Part shown: piece after piece, positions 18,758 to 27,615 of the stretch
How positions within the stretch are numbered: position 1 is the first letter of the stretch
How the letters are laid out: every line of letters begins with the position of its first letter
The notes under the pieces: model-generated
The model's input: only the letters and a program-made list of their open reading frames with translations
Told to the model about the DNA's origin: nothing
The model's database searches: none
Translations under genes and position numbers: made by a program
Assembly (NCBI RefSeq): GCF_900093605.1
Contig: NZ_FLYE01000003.1
Span: forward strand, 1 to 64,000
Origin: Candidatus Terasakiella magnetica
Lineage (GTDB): Bacteria; Pseudomonadota; Alphaproteobacteria; Rhodospirillales; Terasakiellaceae
Length of the DNA stretch: 64,000 nt
Reading direction: 5' to 3'

Positions 18758-19999
18758 ATGAGCGACCAACAATATTTCGATCCATTGGAAACACGCGGGC
18801 AGGCGCAACGCGAAGAAGAACAGCTTTCGCAGTTGGCCAGTCAGCTTGCGCATGCCAAAAGCAATGCGGCTTATTTTAGTGATCTGTTAAAAGAAATTGA
18901 TCCAGTAAAAGTTGATCGTGATCTGTTGGCCTCTATCCCTGTGACACGCAAGTCTGATCTTGTCACCCAGCAACGCGAGGTTCCTCCTTTTGGCGGTATG
19001 AGCGTTTCTGCAAACGGTTTGATGGGGCGTTTGTTCCAATCACCGGGTCCGATTTATGATCCAGAAGGCCGAGAAGCTGATTACTGGCGTACAAGCCGTG
19101 CCTTTCATGCCGCAGGTTTTCGCAGTGGTGATGTGGTGTTGAATACCTTGTCTTATCATATGACACCGGGTGGTTTTATCCTTGATGGTGGCGCGCACGC
19201 CCTTGGCTGTAGCGTGATCCCGGCAGGCCCGGGCAATACGGAACAACAGCTTGAAATCATCCGTGATCTTAAGCCAAACGGATATTGCGGCACGCCGTCT
19301 TTCTTGCGCATCTTGTTGGAAAAAGCGGATGATGCAGGCATTGAGACAAGCTGTTTTGAAAAAGCATTGGTGACAGGTGAGGCTTTGCCCCCTTCTGTGC
19401 GCGACTGGTTTGTTGAGCGTGGAATTAATGTGGGTCAAGTCTATGCCACGGCTGATCTGGGCTCTATTGCCTATGAATCATCAGCTAAAGAAGGCCTGAT
19501 TGTGGATGAAGGCGTTTTGGTTGAGATTGTGCGCCCGGGCACGAACGATCCGCTACCAGAAGGTGAAGTCGGTGAAGTTGTTGTGACAAACCTGAACTCC
19601 CAAGCCTATCCCTTGATCCGTTTTGGCACAGGTGATCTTTCTGCGGTTTTAGAAGGCGCAAGCCCCTGTGGGCGCAATAATATGCGCATCAAAGGCTGGA
19701 TGGGCCGTGCAGACCAGACCACAAAGGTCAAAGGCATGTTTGTCCACCCCGCTCAGGTGAACCAAGTGGTGAAGCAGTTTGATCAAATTGAAAAAGGCCG
19801 CCTTGTTGTCAGTAATGATGATAACCGTGATGCCATGACACTTCAGTGTGAAGTGAGTGCGGGCTCTGATGATTTGGCAAAAGCGATTGGCGAGTCTGTT
19901 CAGACCATTTGTAAATTGCGCGGGTTTATTGAATTTGTTGAGCCGGGCACACTGGCAAATGACGGTAAAGTCATCGACGATATTCGCACATACGATTAA
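18758..19999 (+). CDS. PaaK-like CoA ligase (phenylacetate-CoA ligase family)
   Basis: 413 residues of the AMP-binding superfamily, PaaK branch: short N-terminal helical part, ARN-type loop replaced by LNTLSYHMTPGGFILDGG, the PSFLRILLEKA segment near 180, the adenylate region VYATADLGSIAYES near 225 and the C-terminal AMP_binding_C_2-like domain (GWMGRADQTTKVKGMFVHPAQV). It probably activates an aromatic or related carboxylic acid with CoA. It lies 48 bases after livF and is followed by a terminator, so it is the last gene of the transporter operon and the second CoA ligase in it. The exact substrate is unknown. Confidence 0.82.
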   Translation: MSDQQYFDPLETRGQAQREEEQLSQLASQLAHAKSNAAYFSDLLKEIDPVKVDRDLLASIPVTRKSDLVTQQREVPPFGGMSVSANGLMGRLFQSPGPIYDPEGREADYWRTSRAFHAAGFRSGDVVLNTLSYHMTPGGFILDGGAHALGCSVIPAGPGNTEQQLEIIRDLKPNGYCGTPSFLRILLEKADDAGIETSCFEKALVTGEALPPSVRDWFVERGINVGQVYATADLGSIAYESSAKEGLIVDEGVLVEIVRPGTNDPLPEGEVGEVVVTNLNSQAYPLIRFGTGDLSAVLEGASPCGRNNMRIKGWMGRADQTTKVKGMFVHPAQVNQVVKQFDQIEKGRLVVSNDDNRDAMTLQCEVSAGSDDLAKAIGESVQTICKLRGFIEFVEPGTLANDGKVIDDIRTYD

Positions 20000-20030
20000 G
20001 ACCCATAAGAAATTCAGTTCCTCTACAAAC

Positions 20031-20076
20031 ACCCTGTGAGATATTTGTTAAAAAATGTTTCACGGGGTATTTTTTT
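20031..20076 (+). terminator. terminator of the liv/CoA-ligase cluster
   Basis: ACCCTGTGA (20031-20039) pairs with TCACGGGGT (20060-20068, one T-G wobble) and is followed by ATTTTTTT. It ends the long operon 30 bases after the last stop codon. Confidence 0.85.
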
Positions 20077-20152
20077 CCCATTCAGGCAATCGTTGCCGGG
20101 CTTTATAATGAATCAATCTCAATAAAATCAACAAGTTAGTTGTTTTTGATTC

Positions 20153-20167
20153 TGGCCTGTTCTTTGC
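20153..20167 (+). promoter_or_regulatory. sigma-54-like promoter
   Basis: TGGCCTG-N4-TTGC with GG and GC at the exact -24/-12 spacing, followed by T (consensus TGGCACG-N4-TTGCW). It lies 58 bases upstream of the start at 20225. An imperfect dyad ATGGC/GCCAT follows at 20181-20195. No enhancer-binding protein gene is in the window. Confidence 0.55.
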
Positions 20168-20224
20168 TTTACTTCCTCTTATGGCTGTCGGCCATACTCC
20201 AAACTAGAGGAAGGGAGAATTATC

Positions 20225-20668
20225 ATGATTGGTCCTGTTTCTAGTTCATACTCCAATGTTGGGCAACTGTATGATCCTCAACGCTTGTCACCAAGTCAGA
20301 ATGAACTCGTTCAATCTGTCTTGTCTGGCTATAACGCCAATGCGTTAAAGCAAGCGGATATACAGGAGATCAACGACACTTTTAGAGAGGCAGGAATTGT
20401 TCCTTCCGCTGATCTTAAGGCCGCAGTTGAAGCCGCTGGTTTCAAGGCCGAAGATCTCAGGTCTAAGGGTGGGCAACGCGGTGGAAATCCTCCACCACCA
20501 CCGCCCCCTCAAGAAGCTGATAGCGAAGAAACAGTTGATGCTTTTCTGGATTTACTTGAGCAGTATCAGGGTCAAGAAATGAACGCTAATACGCTTAATG
20601 AAATGACACAAAAGTGGACGGAGTCCGGTCATACCCAAAATGGAAGTTTTATTTCCATTATGGCGTAA
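20225..20668 (+). CDS. hypothetical protein with poly-proline stretch
   Basis: 147 residues that I do not recognise. It has no signal peptide and no membrane segment. The N-terminal half is polar, starting MIGPVSSSYSNVGQLYDP, with helices around DIQEINDTFREAGIVPSADL (65) that look faintly like EF-hand-type pairs but lack a clear calcium loop. A seven-residue proline run lies near 90, then an acidic helix (DAFLDLLEQYQ). A good GAGGAAGGGAG ribosome binding site precedes ATG 20225. A sigma-54-like promoter and its own position as a single gene between two terminators suggest an independently regulated unit, perhaps tied to nitrogen status or flagella; this is inference. Confidence 0.7.
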   Translation: MIGPVSSSYSNVGQLYDPQRLSPSQNELVQSVLSGYNANALKQADIQEINDTFREAGIVPSADLKAAVEAAGFKAEDLRSKGGQRGGNPPPPPPPQEADSEETVDAFLDLLEQYQGQEMNANTLNEMTQKWTESGHTQNGSFISIMA

Positions 20669-20750
20669 ACTCCGGGACCAAGGTTGGCCATTGGGCTGTG
20701 CTTGATACAGTTCTTTGGCTGACTTTTGGGGGGAGATATAGGGCAATAAA

Positions 20751-20781
20751 AACGCCCGCCGATATTTCATCAACGGGCGTT
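20751..20781 (-). terminator. terminator of gcvTH
   Basis: AACGCCCG / CGGGCGTT (8 pairs, 15-base loop). On the minus strand it is followed by TTTTATTG, so it ends the gcvT-gcvH transcript 33 bases after the gcvH stop. It may also limit read-through from the gene at 20225. Confidence 0.8.
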
Positions 20782-20813
20782 CTAACATTATTCAAGCTTG
20801 CGAAAGAGAGCCC

Positions 20814-21188
20814 TTAATCAAGGTCTTCACAGAACTTTTTATAAGCTGCTTCGTCCAATAGCTCATCAAGCTCAGACGCATCACCAATGGTCATTTTAAA
20901 GAACCAGCCGTCACCTTCAGGCGAAGAGTTGACAAGCTCAGGTGCATCTTCAAGGGCTTCGTTACCTTCAGTGATTTCACCTGTGATCGGCGCATAGATG
21001 TCAGAGGCAGTTTTAACAGATTCAACAACGGCGCAATCTTCGCCCTTATCAACAGCGCGGCCGACTTCTGGTGTTTCAACAAAAACAATATCGCCAAGCG
21101 CGTTTTGAGCATATTCCGTAATGCCGACAGTTGCCGTGTCACCTTCAACAAGGACCCATTCGTGATCTTCAGTATATTTAACAGCCAT
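20814..21188 (-). CDS. gcvH: glycine cleavage system H protein
   Basis: 124-residue lipoyl carrier that shuttles the aminomethyl group between the P, T and L proteins. The lipoylated Lys is K59 in [15 protein letters not shown]. The length and the opening [12 protein letters not shown] are standard. ATG 21188 has an AGGAAAG site upstream; an in-frame upstream extension to 21269 is unrelated to the family. It is the second gene of the gcvTH unit under the glycine riboswitch. gcvP does not follow, because a terminator and an opposite gene come next. Confidence 0.95.
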   Translation of the reverse strand: MAVKYTEDHEWVLVEGDTATVGITEYAQNALGDIVFVETPEVGRAVDKGEDCAVVESVKTASDIYAPITGEITEGNEALEDAPELVNSSPEGDGWFFKMTIGDASELDELLDEAAYKKFCEDLD

Positions 21189-21275
21189 AATATTCTTTCC
21201 TATGTGTGTTCCTACAAAAAGCAGGAAGTCGATTGATGTAAAAGATCCCTTACTATCGCAGGGACACAAATGGGA

Positions 21276-22376
21276 TTACCCCTTAAAGTAACGCTGCGGC
21301 ACAAACGGCAGCTTTGCGATCTCTGCAGGCACAGATTTGCCGCGGATGATCAGATTAATTTCTGTTCCAATTTTTGAGAATTCTTTTTTGACATACCCCA
21401 TGGCGATCGGCCCTTCAAAGCTCGGCCCAAAGCCGCCTGAGGTGATCTCACCAATGATGTTACCGTCTTGATCCGCAATTTCGGTATGTGCACGTGCAGG
21501 CGCACGACCCAATGGTTTGATACCCACACGTTTGCGCGAAACACCTTCATTCAGATGTTTCATCACCACGTCATGACCGGGAAAACCGCCTTCTTCACGG
21601 CGGCGTTTACCCACGGCCCAGTTAAGGGACCCTTCAATGGGGGAGGTCGTGGTATCAATGTCTGAGCCATAGAGGCATAAGCCCACTTCAAGGCGCAAGG
21701 AATCACGCGCACCAAGGCCGATGGCTTCGACTTCATCTTCCCCTAAGAGTTTGCGCGCCAGTTCTTCACATTGTGCTTCAGGTACGGAAATTTCATACCC
21801 ATCTTCACCCGTATAGCCGGAACGAGACACCAAGCACGGGATGCCTGCAACCTCAACTTCCGCCATATTCATAAAGATCAATTGATCAATACCGGGAGCA
21901 AAACGGTTAAGCACTTCAGCCGCTTTTGGTCCTTGTAAGGCCAAGAGCGCACGGTCTTCTAAAAGCTCAAGGCTATGGTTGGGCAGGCTTTTTTCAATAT
22001 GGGCGAAATCGGCTTCTTTACAGGCGGCATTAACCACTAAATAAAGGTGATCACCGCGATTGGTCACCATGAAATCATCACGAATGCCACCCTCATCATT
22101 CATCAGTAATGAATAGCGAATACCATTAACAGGCAGGGCTTTAATCTCACTAGGCGTGAGTGTTTCAATCGCGCTTTGAACATCATCGCCTTTTAAGAGG
22201 GCTTGACCCATGTGGGAGACATCAAAAAGGCCGCAAGCCTTGCGGGTATGGAGATGTTCATTCTTAACGCCAAGGGGATATTGCACAGGCATATCATAAC
22301 CTGCAAAAGCCACCATCTTGCCGCCAAGCTCAATATGAAGCGCGTGCAAAGGAGTTGTTTTTAAATCATCGCTCAA
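21276..22376 (-). CDS. gcvT: glycine cleavage system T protein (aminomethyltransferase)
   Basis: 366 residues. Transfers the methylene group from the H protein to tetrahydrofolate and releases ammonia. Conserved stretches include GKMVAFAGYDMPVQYPLG at the N-terminus, GLFDVSHMGQ near 50, SRSGYTGEDGYEI near 190 and the GCV_T C-terminal barrel (GRAPARAHTEI and GEITSGGFGPSFEGPIAMGYV). The start is TTG (22376) with AAGGA 7 bases upstream. It lies directly behind the tandem glycine riboswitch and its promoter. Confidence 0.95.
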   Translation of the reverse strand: MSDDLKTTPLHALHIELGGKMVAFAGYDMPVQYPLGVKNEHLHTRKACGLFDVSHMGQALLKGDDVQSAIETLTPSEIKALPVNGIRYSLLMNDEGGIRDDFMVTNRGDHLYLVVNAACKEADFAHIEKSLPNHSLELLEDRALLALQGPKAAEVLNRFAPGIDQLIFMNMAEVEVAGIPCLVSRSGYTGEDGYEISVPEAQCEELARKLLGEDEVEAIGLGARDSLRLEVGLCLYGSDIDTTTSPIEGSLNWAVGKRRREEGGFPGHDVVMKHLNEGVSRKRVGIKPLGRAPARAHTEIADQDGNIIGEITSGGFGPSFEGPIAMGYVKKEFSKIGTEINLIIRGKSVPAEIAKLPFVPQRYFKG

Positions 22377-22439
22377 GGGAGGTTCCTTTCTTGAAGAGAC
22401 GAGACCAATTCACACTGGCAAAAATGCGCCAGCACTTGG

Positions 22440-22651
22440 CCCCTCTCTGTCATGGAACCTGAAAGATTCCCCCACAGCTTGGCTCAAATACACGAGCCTA
22501 TGCGTGTAGGGTTTCCTCGTCGGTGGGATGGCATATAAACGTGCAATCCACTTTCCAGAGTCTCATCGCCCAGCGGTCCAAATGCCTGAGAGTTTAGCAG
22601 GGGCGCTTGCTCCTTCGGCGGGCGACCATATCTTGTCGCCTCTCTCCCGCA
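22440..22651 (-). promoter_or_regulatory. tandem glycine riboswitch
   Basis: The minus strand starts with GCGGGAGAGAGG (near 22650), the 5' stem of the first aptamer, followed by CGCCGAAGGAGCAA and CTCTCAGGCA with GGACCGCTGG. The linker and second aptamer follow, with CACCGACGAGGAAACC and AATCTTTCAGGTTCC, closing with ACAGAGAGGGG near 22441. These are the conserved core strings of the two glycine aptamers in order. It ends 64 bases before gcvT, with which it would be co-transcribed and turned on by glycine. Confidence 0.93.
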
Positions 22652-22673
22652 TGGGGTCATATGATGTGGGCTT

Positions 22674-22702
22674 ATTCTACAGACGGGCAGGGCAAGGGTC
22701 AA
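22674..22702 (-). promoter_or_regulatory. sigma-70 promoter of the riboswitch-gcvTH transcript
   Basis: On the minus strand TTGACC (22697-22702) and TAGAAT (22674-22679) with exactly 17 bases between. The predicted start is about 20 bases before the first aptamer stem. Confidence 0.75.
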
Positions 22703-22725
22703 TTAATGAATTATTGCAAACCCAT

Positions 22726-23283
22726 TTAGCGTTGTGTTTGGCGATGGTTATAGGCCATTTCTTCACGGCTGAGCTGAAAACCGATATAGATTTCGTAGTT
22801 CGATCCATCGGTTGCGCCGTTGGTAACGATGGTCAGATCAACAGGTTCATCGCGCACTTCGTTTTGGGTCAGGTTACCGGGAAAGGCTAGTTTCATGGGG
22901 AAGGTGCTTTTTTGCAGGACTTTTTTATTATCATCAATCACGGCAATGAAATAGCTGAGCTCAGCTGAGCGTGACTGATCAGCAGGCCCGCGTTTTGCGG
23001 CAATGACAGGGGCAACTTGGGCGGTGATGGCACCGGCGCGGGTGTCATAATCCACATCATAATAACATTGGCTCAGCACATTGGTGACTTTGGCTTCAAA
23101 AAGAACGTCGATCAAATCACGACCCGGCCCTTCTTTAAATTTAGTCAGCTCAGCTGCATTTTTTAAGACGGTGACACGCGGGCAGGGTTCTGGTTTTTCT
23201 GCGCGCCAGATTTTCATGGAGTCACAGGCTGTAAGGCCAAGGCACAGGATTGATGCCACTAGCGTGAATTTTGCAAATTTCAT
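22726..23283 (-). CDS. putative outer-membrane lipoprotein
   Basis: 185 residues with a type II signal: basic start MKFAKF, hydrophobic core, lipobox LTAC with Cys near residue 20, then Asp at +2 (CDS). The body is a single beta-rich domain with no catalytic motif that I recognise (FEAKVTNVLSQCYYDVDYD, FAVIDDNKKVLQKSTFP, EIYIGFQLSREEM). Family not identified. Asp at +2 would favour inner-membrane retention in enteric bacteria; whether this holds here is uncertain. It sits alone between the riboswitch promoter and a TPR-like gene on the same strand, 65 bases away. Confidence 0.75.
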   Translation of the reverse strand: MKFAKFTLVASILCLGLTACDSMKIWRAEKPEPCPRVTVLKNAAELTKFKEGPGRDLIDVLFEAKVTNVLSQCYYDVDYDTRAGAITAQVAPVIAAKRGPADQSRSAELSYFIAVIDDNKKVLQKSTFPMKLAFPGNLTQNEVRDEPVDLTIVTNGATDGSNYEIYIGFQLSREEMAYNHRQTQR

Positions 23284-23347
23284 CGACTTAAAGACTCCAT
23301 GAAGTAACTATTCTTTCAGGGCAACATACCCATAAAAGATCGATCAA

Positions 23348-25030
23348 TCAATCCAAGCTATGGGCTAATGCACCAAATTTTGCCAAGGCGCGCGATCTTG
23401 CCCATGGGTTGGTCAAGCTCTTGGCGGATTGTAGCCCGATCATAAAGGCTTTTTGGGCTTGTTTTATATCTCCGGCCTTTTGGTGGAATTTGACCAGATC
23501 GCCTAATACCCAGACCCGTGAAAAAACGCTTTTGATCTCTTCCATAGCCTCATCGGCCTCGCGTTGTAAATCTGCAGAAGAAGAGGCAAAATCATGTTGC
23601 TTTGAGGCATAGGCCAAATCCCACAGATTGCGCGCCTTGATACGATCATCACTGATCATATCAAGGATTTGATAGGCTTGATCAGCATGTTTGCTTTGGC
23701 GTGTATCACTCACAATCTGAATGTAGGTCTGGGCAATATTAGACAGTGCATAGTTTTTGGCAAAAGGCAGTTTAACGGCCTTGGCAATGATGAAAGCTTC
23801 ATCCAAGACCTGAAAGGTTTGGGCTGATTGGCCCGCAAGCCACAAGGCGCGCGCCATATCAGAAAGGATGACACTGCGATAGCGTTTGGCTGAAATTCGC
23901 TCAATGGTCGTGCGGGCCGCTTCAAAACGTTTCATCTTTAAAAAGGCACGGCTGGCCTCCATTAAAATGGGAATGCGGGTTTCATCATCGGGGAGGTCTT
24001 CAACCGCTTTTAAAGCCCATTCCGGATATCCGATTTTTGCCATGGCACTGGCACTTTGGCGCAGCAAGGTGATGGCAGAGCCATTGCGTGCAGAGTTACG
24101 TACTTGCTCAGCAAGCTCATCTAAGAGCCCAAGCGCGCGTTTTTTATCCACATGGGAAAGGAGCTCAACTGCCTTTACCTGAATGGGCAGGCTGTCTTCA
24201 ATAGCTTCAATAGCTTGGGCGCCAGCAAGGATTTTATTAACCGTATTGACCAATCGGTCGTTCTGTTTGTCATGAAGATAAAATTCAGCGATTTTAAGCA
24301 AAACAGCCAAGCGACGTTCTGCCACAGGAATGAGAGATAGGCTGGTAATGGCTTCTCTGACCTTGCCTTCACGCACATGGGCCTTGGCAATATTGGTCAG
24401 GGCCGCAATGACCAAACGGCTGTCTTTAATGCGTGCAGCTGTCTTCATCGCGTCACCTTCAAGCCCGACGCGCACTTGGGCTGCCAGTATCTCACCCAAG
24501 GCCCAATCGCGCATATCATCTTCAAAAACGGCGCGCGAACTTTCAACGGCTTCTTGCAACAGGCAGTTTGACGTGGGGCTTTTAAAACATGCGCTAACAT
24601 CGCGGGTTGGATCAGCGGTTTTTGTCTCTTTATCTTCCAGCAATTTGCGTGTGCGTGGGTCTGCCAGCAAAGCTTGGCGGGCTTCTTCGCGCCGGGCCTG
24701 TCGGACTTGATCAAGACGATTGATCAATGCGCGCACACGCCCGATATTTTCAATATGTTTAATCAGGTCTGAATTGACCTTCCCTGTTTGTTTGACCCCA
24801 TGGTTTTTTTGATACTGTTTAATGGCATTTTCAAGGTCTGCCCCCATCAGCCCATCAATGGTACCGATATAGAGCCCTTGGGCTTTTAAAAGTTCTTGGA
24901 CTTGCTGAATCGGGTTTTTCAGGCGATAGACTTCAGGTGTGGCCCCCGGTTTAGACAGGCCACTGGGCTTGGCTGCAAAAGCTGTAAAGCTGAGCAACAT
25001 ACAGATAAATATGGTCAAAACGTGCATCAT
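23348..25030 (-). CDS. peptidoglycan-binding, TPR-like repeat protein (exported)
   Basis: 560 residues. Signal peptide (hydrophobic run IFICMLLSFTAFA). A PG_binding_1 module follows (about 38-95: VQELLKAQGLYIGTIDGLMG, KQYQKNHGVKQTGKV). The rest is a helical array of about 34-residue units rich in Ala and Leu (ALTNIAKAHVREGKVREAI, AEFYLHDKQNDRLV, ALKAVEDLPDDET), looking like degenerate TPR repeats. It likely sits in the periplasm, binds the wall and scaffolds other proteins; no enzyme motif. Its start is 28 bases from the divergent ispH ORF edge. Confidence 0.75.
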   Translation of the reverse strand: MMHVLTIFICMLLSFTAFAAKPSGLSKPGATPEVYRLKNPIQQVQELLKAQGLYIGTIDGLMGADLENAIKQYQKNHGVKQTGKVNSDLIKHIENIGRVRALINRLDQVRQARREEARQALLADPRTRKLLEDKETKTADPTRDVSACFKSPTSNCLLQEAVESSRAVFEDDMRDWALGEILAAQVRVGLEGDAMKTAARIKDSRLVIAALTNIAKAHVREGKVREAITSLSLIPVAERRLAVLLKIAEFYLHDKQNDRLVNTVNKILAGAQAIEAIEDSLPIQVKAVELLSHVDKKRALGLLDELAEQVRNSARNGSAITLLRQSASAMAKIGYPEWALKAVEDLPDDETRIPILMEASRAFLKMKRFEAARTTIERISAKRYRSVILSDMARALWLAGQSAQTFQVLDEAFIIAKAVKLPFAKNYALSNIAQTYIQIVSDTRQSKHADQAYQILDMISDDRIKARNLWDLAYASKQHDFASSSADLQREADEAMEEIKSVFSRVWVLGDLVKFHQKAGDIKQAQKAFMIGLQSAKSLTNPWARSRALAKFGALAHSLD

Positions 25031-25097
25031 GAAAAAATTCTAGCATGATTATTCAGGATTGGCTTTACTCTTTGTTGAGGCTTTCTATATTGAGGGC

Positions 25098-26039
25098 ATG
25101 AAACCTTCTTTGACCATATTACTTGCGGGGCCGCGCGGTTTTTGTGCTGGTGTGGACCGCGCTATTCATATTGTAGAACGTGCGCTTGAAAAATTTGGCA
25201 AGCCCGTCTATGTGCGCCATGAAATTGTGCATAACAAATTTGTCGTGGATAATTTGCGCGATCAGGGCGCAATCTTTGTGGATGAACTTGATGAAGTGCC
25301 TGATGATAAGCCTGTGATCTTTTCCGCCCATGGGGTGGCAAAGACGGTACCAAAAGAGGCCGAACGCCGTGAAATGACCTATGTGGATGCCACCTGCCCG
25401 TTGGTGAGCAAAGTCCACCGTGCAGCTGAGCGCTATTATGATAAAGACCATCCGGTGGTTTTAATCGGTCATGAAGGCCACCCTGAAGTAATTGGTACCA
25501 TGGGGCAATTACCGGACGGCGCAGTTAAGCTGGTGGAAAGTGTTGATCAGGCAAAAACGGTTGAACTGCCAAGCGATGTGCCCTTAGGCTTGGTGACGCA
25601 AACCACCTTGTCTGTTGATGATACCAAAGACATTCTGGCTATTTTAAAAGAGCGTTATCCCAATTTGGAAATGCCTAAAAAAGAAGATATCTGTTATGCC
25701 ACGACAAACCGCCAGACAGCGGTAAAACTGATCGCGGATAAAGCCGATATGGTCATGGTAATTGGTGCGCCAAATTCATCTAATTCAAAGCGCCTTGTAG
25801 AAGTGGCAAAATTAAATGGTTGTCCCAAATCCATGTTGGTCCAACGCGCAAGCGAGATTGATTTTGACCAGTTTGACGGGGTAACAACCCTTGGCATCAC
25901 CGCCGGGGCTTCTGCACCCGAAGTGTTGGTTGAAGAAGTGGTCACTGCCTGTAAAGAAAAGTTTGATGTAAGCGTCAAGTTTGAAACCTTCACGAAAGAA
26001 GACGTGATTTTCAAACTTCCCGCCAGTTTGAGTACATAA
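25098..26039 (+). CDS. ispH: 4-hydroxy-3-methylbut-2-enyl diphosphate reductase
   Basis: Last step of the MEP isoprenoid pathway, an [4Fe-4S] enzyme. 313 residues with all family marks: [13 protein letters not shown] (first cluster Cys, near 19), [27 protein letters not shown] (second Cys), [29 protein letters not shown] and [11 protein letters not shown], with the third Cys in IC(Y)ATTNRQ. ATG 25098 (GAGGG close upstream) aligns with the family; the TTG at 25059 is spurious. thrB starts 5 bases after the stop. Confidence 0.96.
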   Translation: MKPSLTILLAGPRGFCAGVDRAIHIVERALEKFGKPVYVRHEIVHNKFVVDNLRDQGAIFVDELDEVPDDKPVIFSAHGVAKTVPKEAERREMTYVDATCPLVSKVHRAAERYYDKDHPVVLIGHEGHPEVIGTMGQLPDGAVKLVESVDQAKTVELPSDVPLGLVTQTTLSVDDTKDILAILKERYPNLEMPKKEDICYATTNRQTAVKLIADKADMVMVIGAPNSSNSKRLVEVAKLNGCPKSMLVQRASEIDFDQFDGVTTLGITAGASAPEVLVEEVVTACKEKFDVSVKFETFTKEDVIFKLPASLST

Positions 26040-26044
26040 AAGAA

Positions 26045-27007
26045 ATGGCTGTTTATACAGAAGTCAGTGATGACGAACTTTCAACCTTTGTGGAGCGGTT
26101 TTCCATTGGGGCTTTGCTGTCATATAAAGGCATTGCTGAAGGGGTGGAAAATTCCAACTATATTATCCAGACCGAACAAGGCCCCTTTATCCTCACCCTT
26201 TATGAAAAGCGCGTGAATGAAGCGGATTTACCCTTCTTCTTAAATTTGCTGGAACATCTTAGTGAGCGCGAGATTACCTGTCCGGTCCCGCTTAAAGATG
26301 ATAAGGGACAAGCTTTGGGCACTTTGGCAGGTCGCCCGGCTGCAATTTTCACCTTCCTTTCAGGCATGTGGCCGCGCAAGATTAAGCCAGTTCATTGTGG
26401 GGAGCTGGGCCGCGCTTTGGCAGAACTCCATGTGGCAGGGCGTGATTTCCCCATGAAGCGGGCCAATGATTTGGGCGTGATGGATTGGCGCGGACTTTTA
26501 AACCAATGTTTGGAACATGCAGATGATGTGCAAGTCGGCCTTGGTGAAAAGTTAAGTGCCGAGCTGGATTATCTGGAGCCGCGCTGGCCCATTGGTTTGC
26601 CCAAAGGCATTATCCACGCCGATGCATTTCCCGATAATGTGTTTTTTCGCGGCGAGAAATGCAGCGGGCTGATTGATTTTTATTTCGCCTGTCATGATAT
26701 TTTTGCCTATGACTTGGCGATTTGTATGAATGCATGGTGTTTTGAAAAAGATGGTGATTTTAATGTCACCAAGGCACGTTTGTTATTATCAAACTATCGC
26801 AAGGTGCGTGATTTTAGCACTGAAGAAGTGGATGCTTTGCCCATGGTTGCACGTGGGGCGGCTACGCGGTTTTTGCTCACACGTCTTTATGATTGGGTCA
26901 ATACGCCCAAGGATGCGTTGGTAAAACCTAAAGACCCTATGGAATATTTTAAAATTCTCAAATTCCACCAGTCGGTTCGTTCCGCTGCTGAATATGGATT
27001 ACAATAA
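26045..27007 (+). CDS. thrB: homoserine kinase (APH-fold type)
   Basis: 320 residues, the phosphotransferase-fold homoserine kinase typical of alphaproteobacteria and pseudomonads. It is not the GHMP type. Signatures: MAVYTEVSDDELSTFV opening, GIAEGVENSNYII (about 35), IHADAFPDNVFF with the catalytic Asp (about 190) and LIDFYFACHDIFAYDLAI for the metal. It makes O-phosphohomoserine for threonine synthesis. It overlaps neither neighbour and rnhA starts immediately after its stop codon, so ispH-thrB-rnhA form an operon, a common alphaproteobacterial arrangement. Confidence 0.95.
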   Translation: MAVYTEVSDDELSTFVERFSIGALLSYKGIAEGVENSNYIIQTEQGPFILTLYEKRVNEADLPFFLNLLEHLSEREITCPVPLKDDKGQALGTLAGRPAAIFTFLSGMWPRKIKPVHCGELGRALAELHVAGRDFPMKRANDLGVMDWRGLLNQCLEHADDVQVGLGEKLSAELDYLEPRWPIGLPKGIIHADAFPDNVFFRGEKCSGLIDFYFACHDIFAYDLAICMNAWCFEKDGDFNVTKARLLLSNYRKVRDFSTEEVDALPMVARGAATRFLLTRLYDWVNTPKDALVKPKDPMEYFKILKFHQSVRSAAEYGLQ

Positions 27008-27463
27008 ATGAGCAATGACGTTGTTGAAATGTACACCGATGGTGCCTGTAGTGGTAATCCCGGCCCTGGAGGCTGGGGGGTGTTGATGCGCTTTAAGGGT
27101 GTGGAAAAAGAATTTTGCGGCGGGGAAGAAGAGACCACCAATAACCGCATGGAATTGATGGCAGCGATTAGTGGGTTGCGCAATTTAAAACGTCCGGTAA
27201 AAGTCGCGCTTTATACCGACAGCACCTATGTGAAAGACGGCATCACCAAGTGGATTTTTAATTGGAAGAAAAACGGTTGGAAAACAGCGGCGAAAAAGCC
27301 TGTGAAAAATGCTGATCTTTGGCAGGAACTCGAAGCCGCCCTTAAGCCCCACGAGGTGGAATGGCATTGGGTCAAAGGCCATGATGGTCATGAAGGTAAT
27401 GAACGCGCAGATGATTTAGCGCGCGAAGGTGTGGAAAAGATCAAGAATAGCCTGATCATGTAA
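27008..27463 (+). CDS. rnhA: ribonuclease HI
   Basis: 151 residues. Cleaves RNA in RNA-DNA hybrids. Catalytic acidic residues are visible in [17 protein letters not shown] (D10), the Glu of [10 protein letters not shown] (about 50), [12 protein letters not shown] (about 74) and the [10 protein letters not shown] segment (about 135). The substrate-binding basic loop is [17 protein letters not shown]. It begins on the base after the thrB stop, so translation is coupled. Confidence 0.97.
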   Translation: MSNDVVEMYTDGACSGNPGPGGWGVLMRFKGVEKEFCGGEEETTNNRMELMAAISGLRNLKRPVKVALYTDSTYVKDGITKWIFNWKKNGWKTAAKKPVKNADLWQELEAALKPHEVEWHWVKGHDGHEGNERADDLAREGVEKIKNSLIM

Positions 27464-27514
27464 GGCTTGTATCTATGGATATTGGTTCAGGTCCAATATG
27501 ACATGTATCCCAAG

Positions 27515-27542
27515 AAAAAAGCCCCCTTTTGAGGGCTTTTTT
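27515..27542 (+). terminator. bidirectional terminator rnhA / dsbD
   Basis: AAAAAAGCCC / GGGCTTTTTT with an 8-base loop between the convergent rnhA and dsbD genes. Both strands have a T-run after the stem. Confidence 0.85.
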
Positions 27543-27615
27543 ATTTTCTCACTAAAGACATTTTTGTCCTCAGTGGGGTTTGTAAGAATAGAGATGGGGA
27601 TGGTTTAGACGGGTT

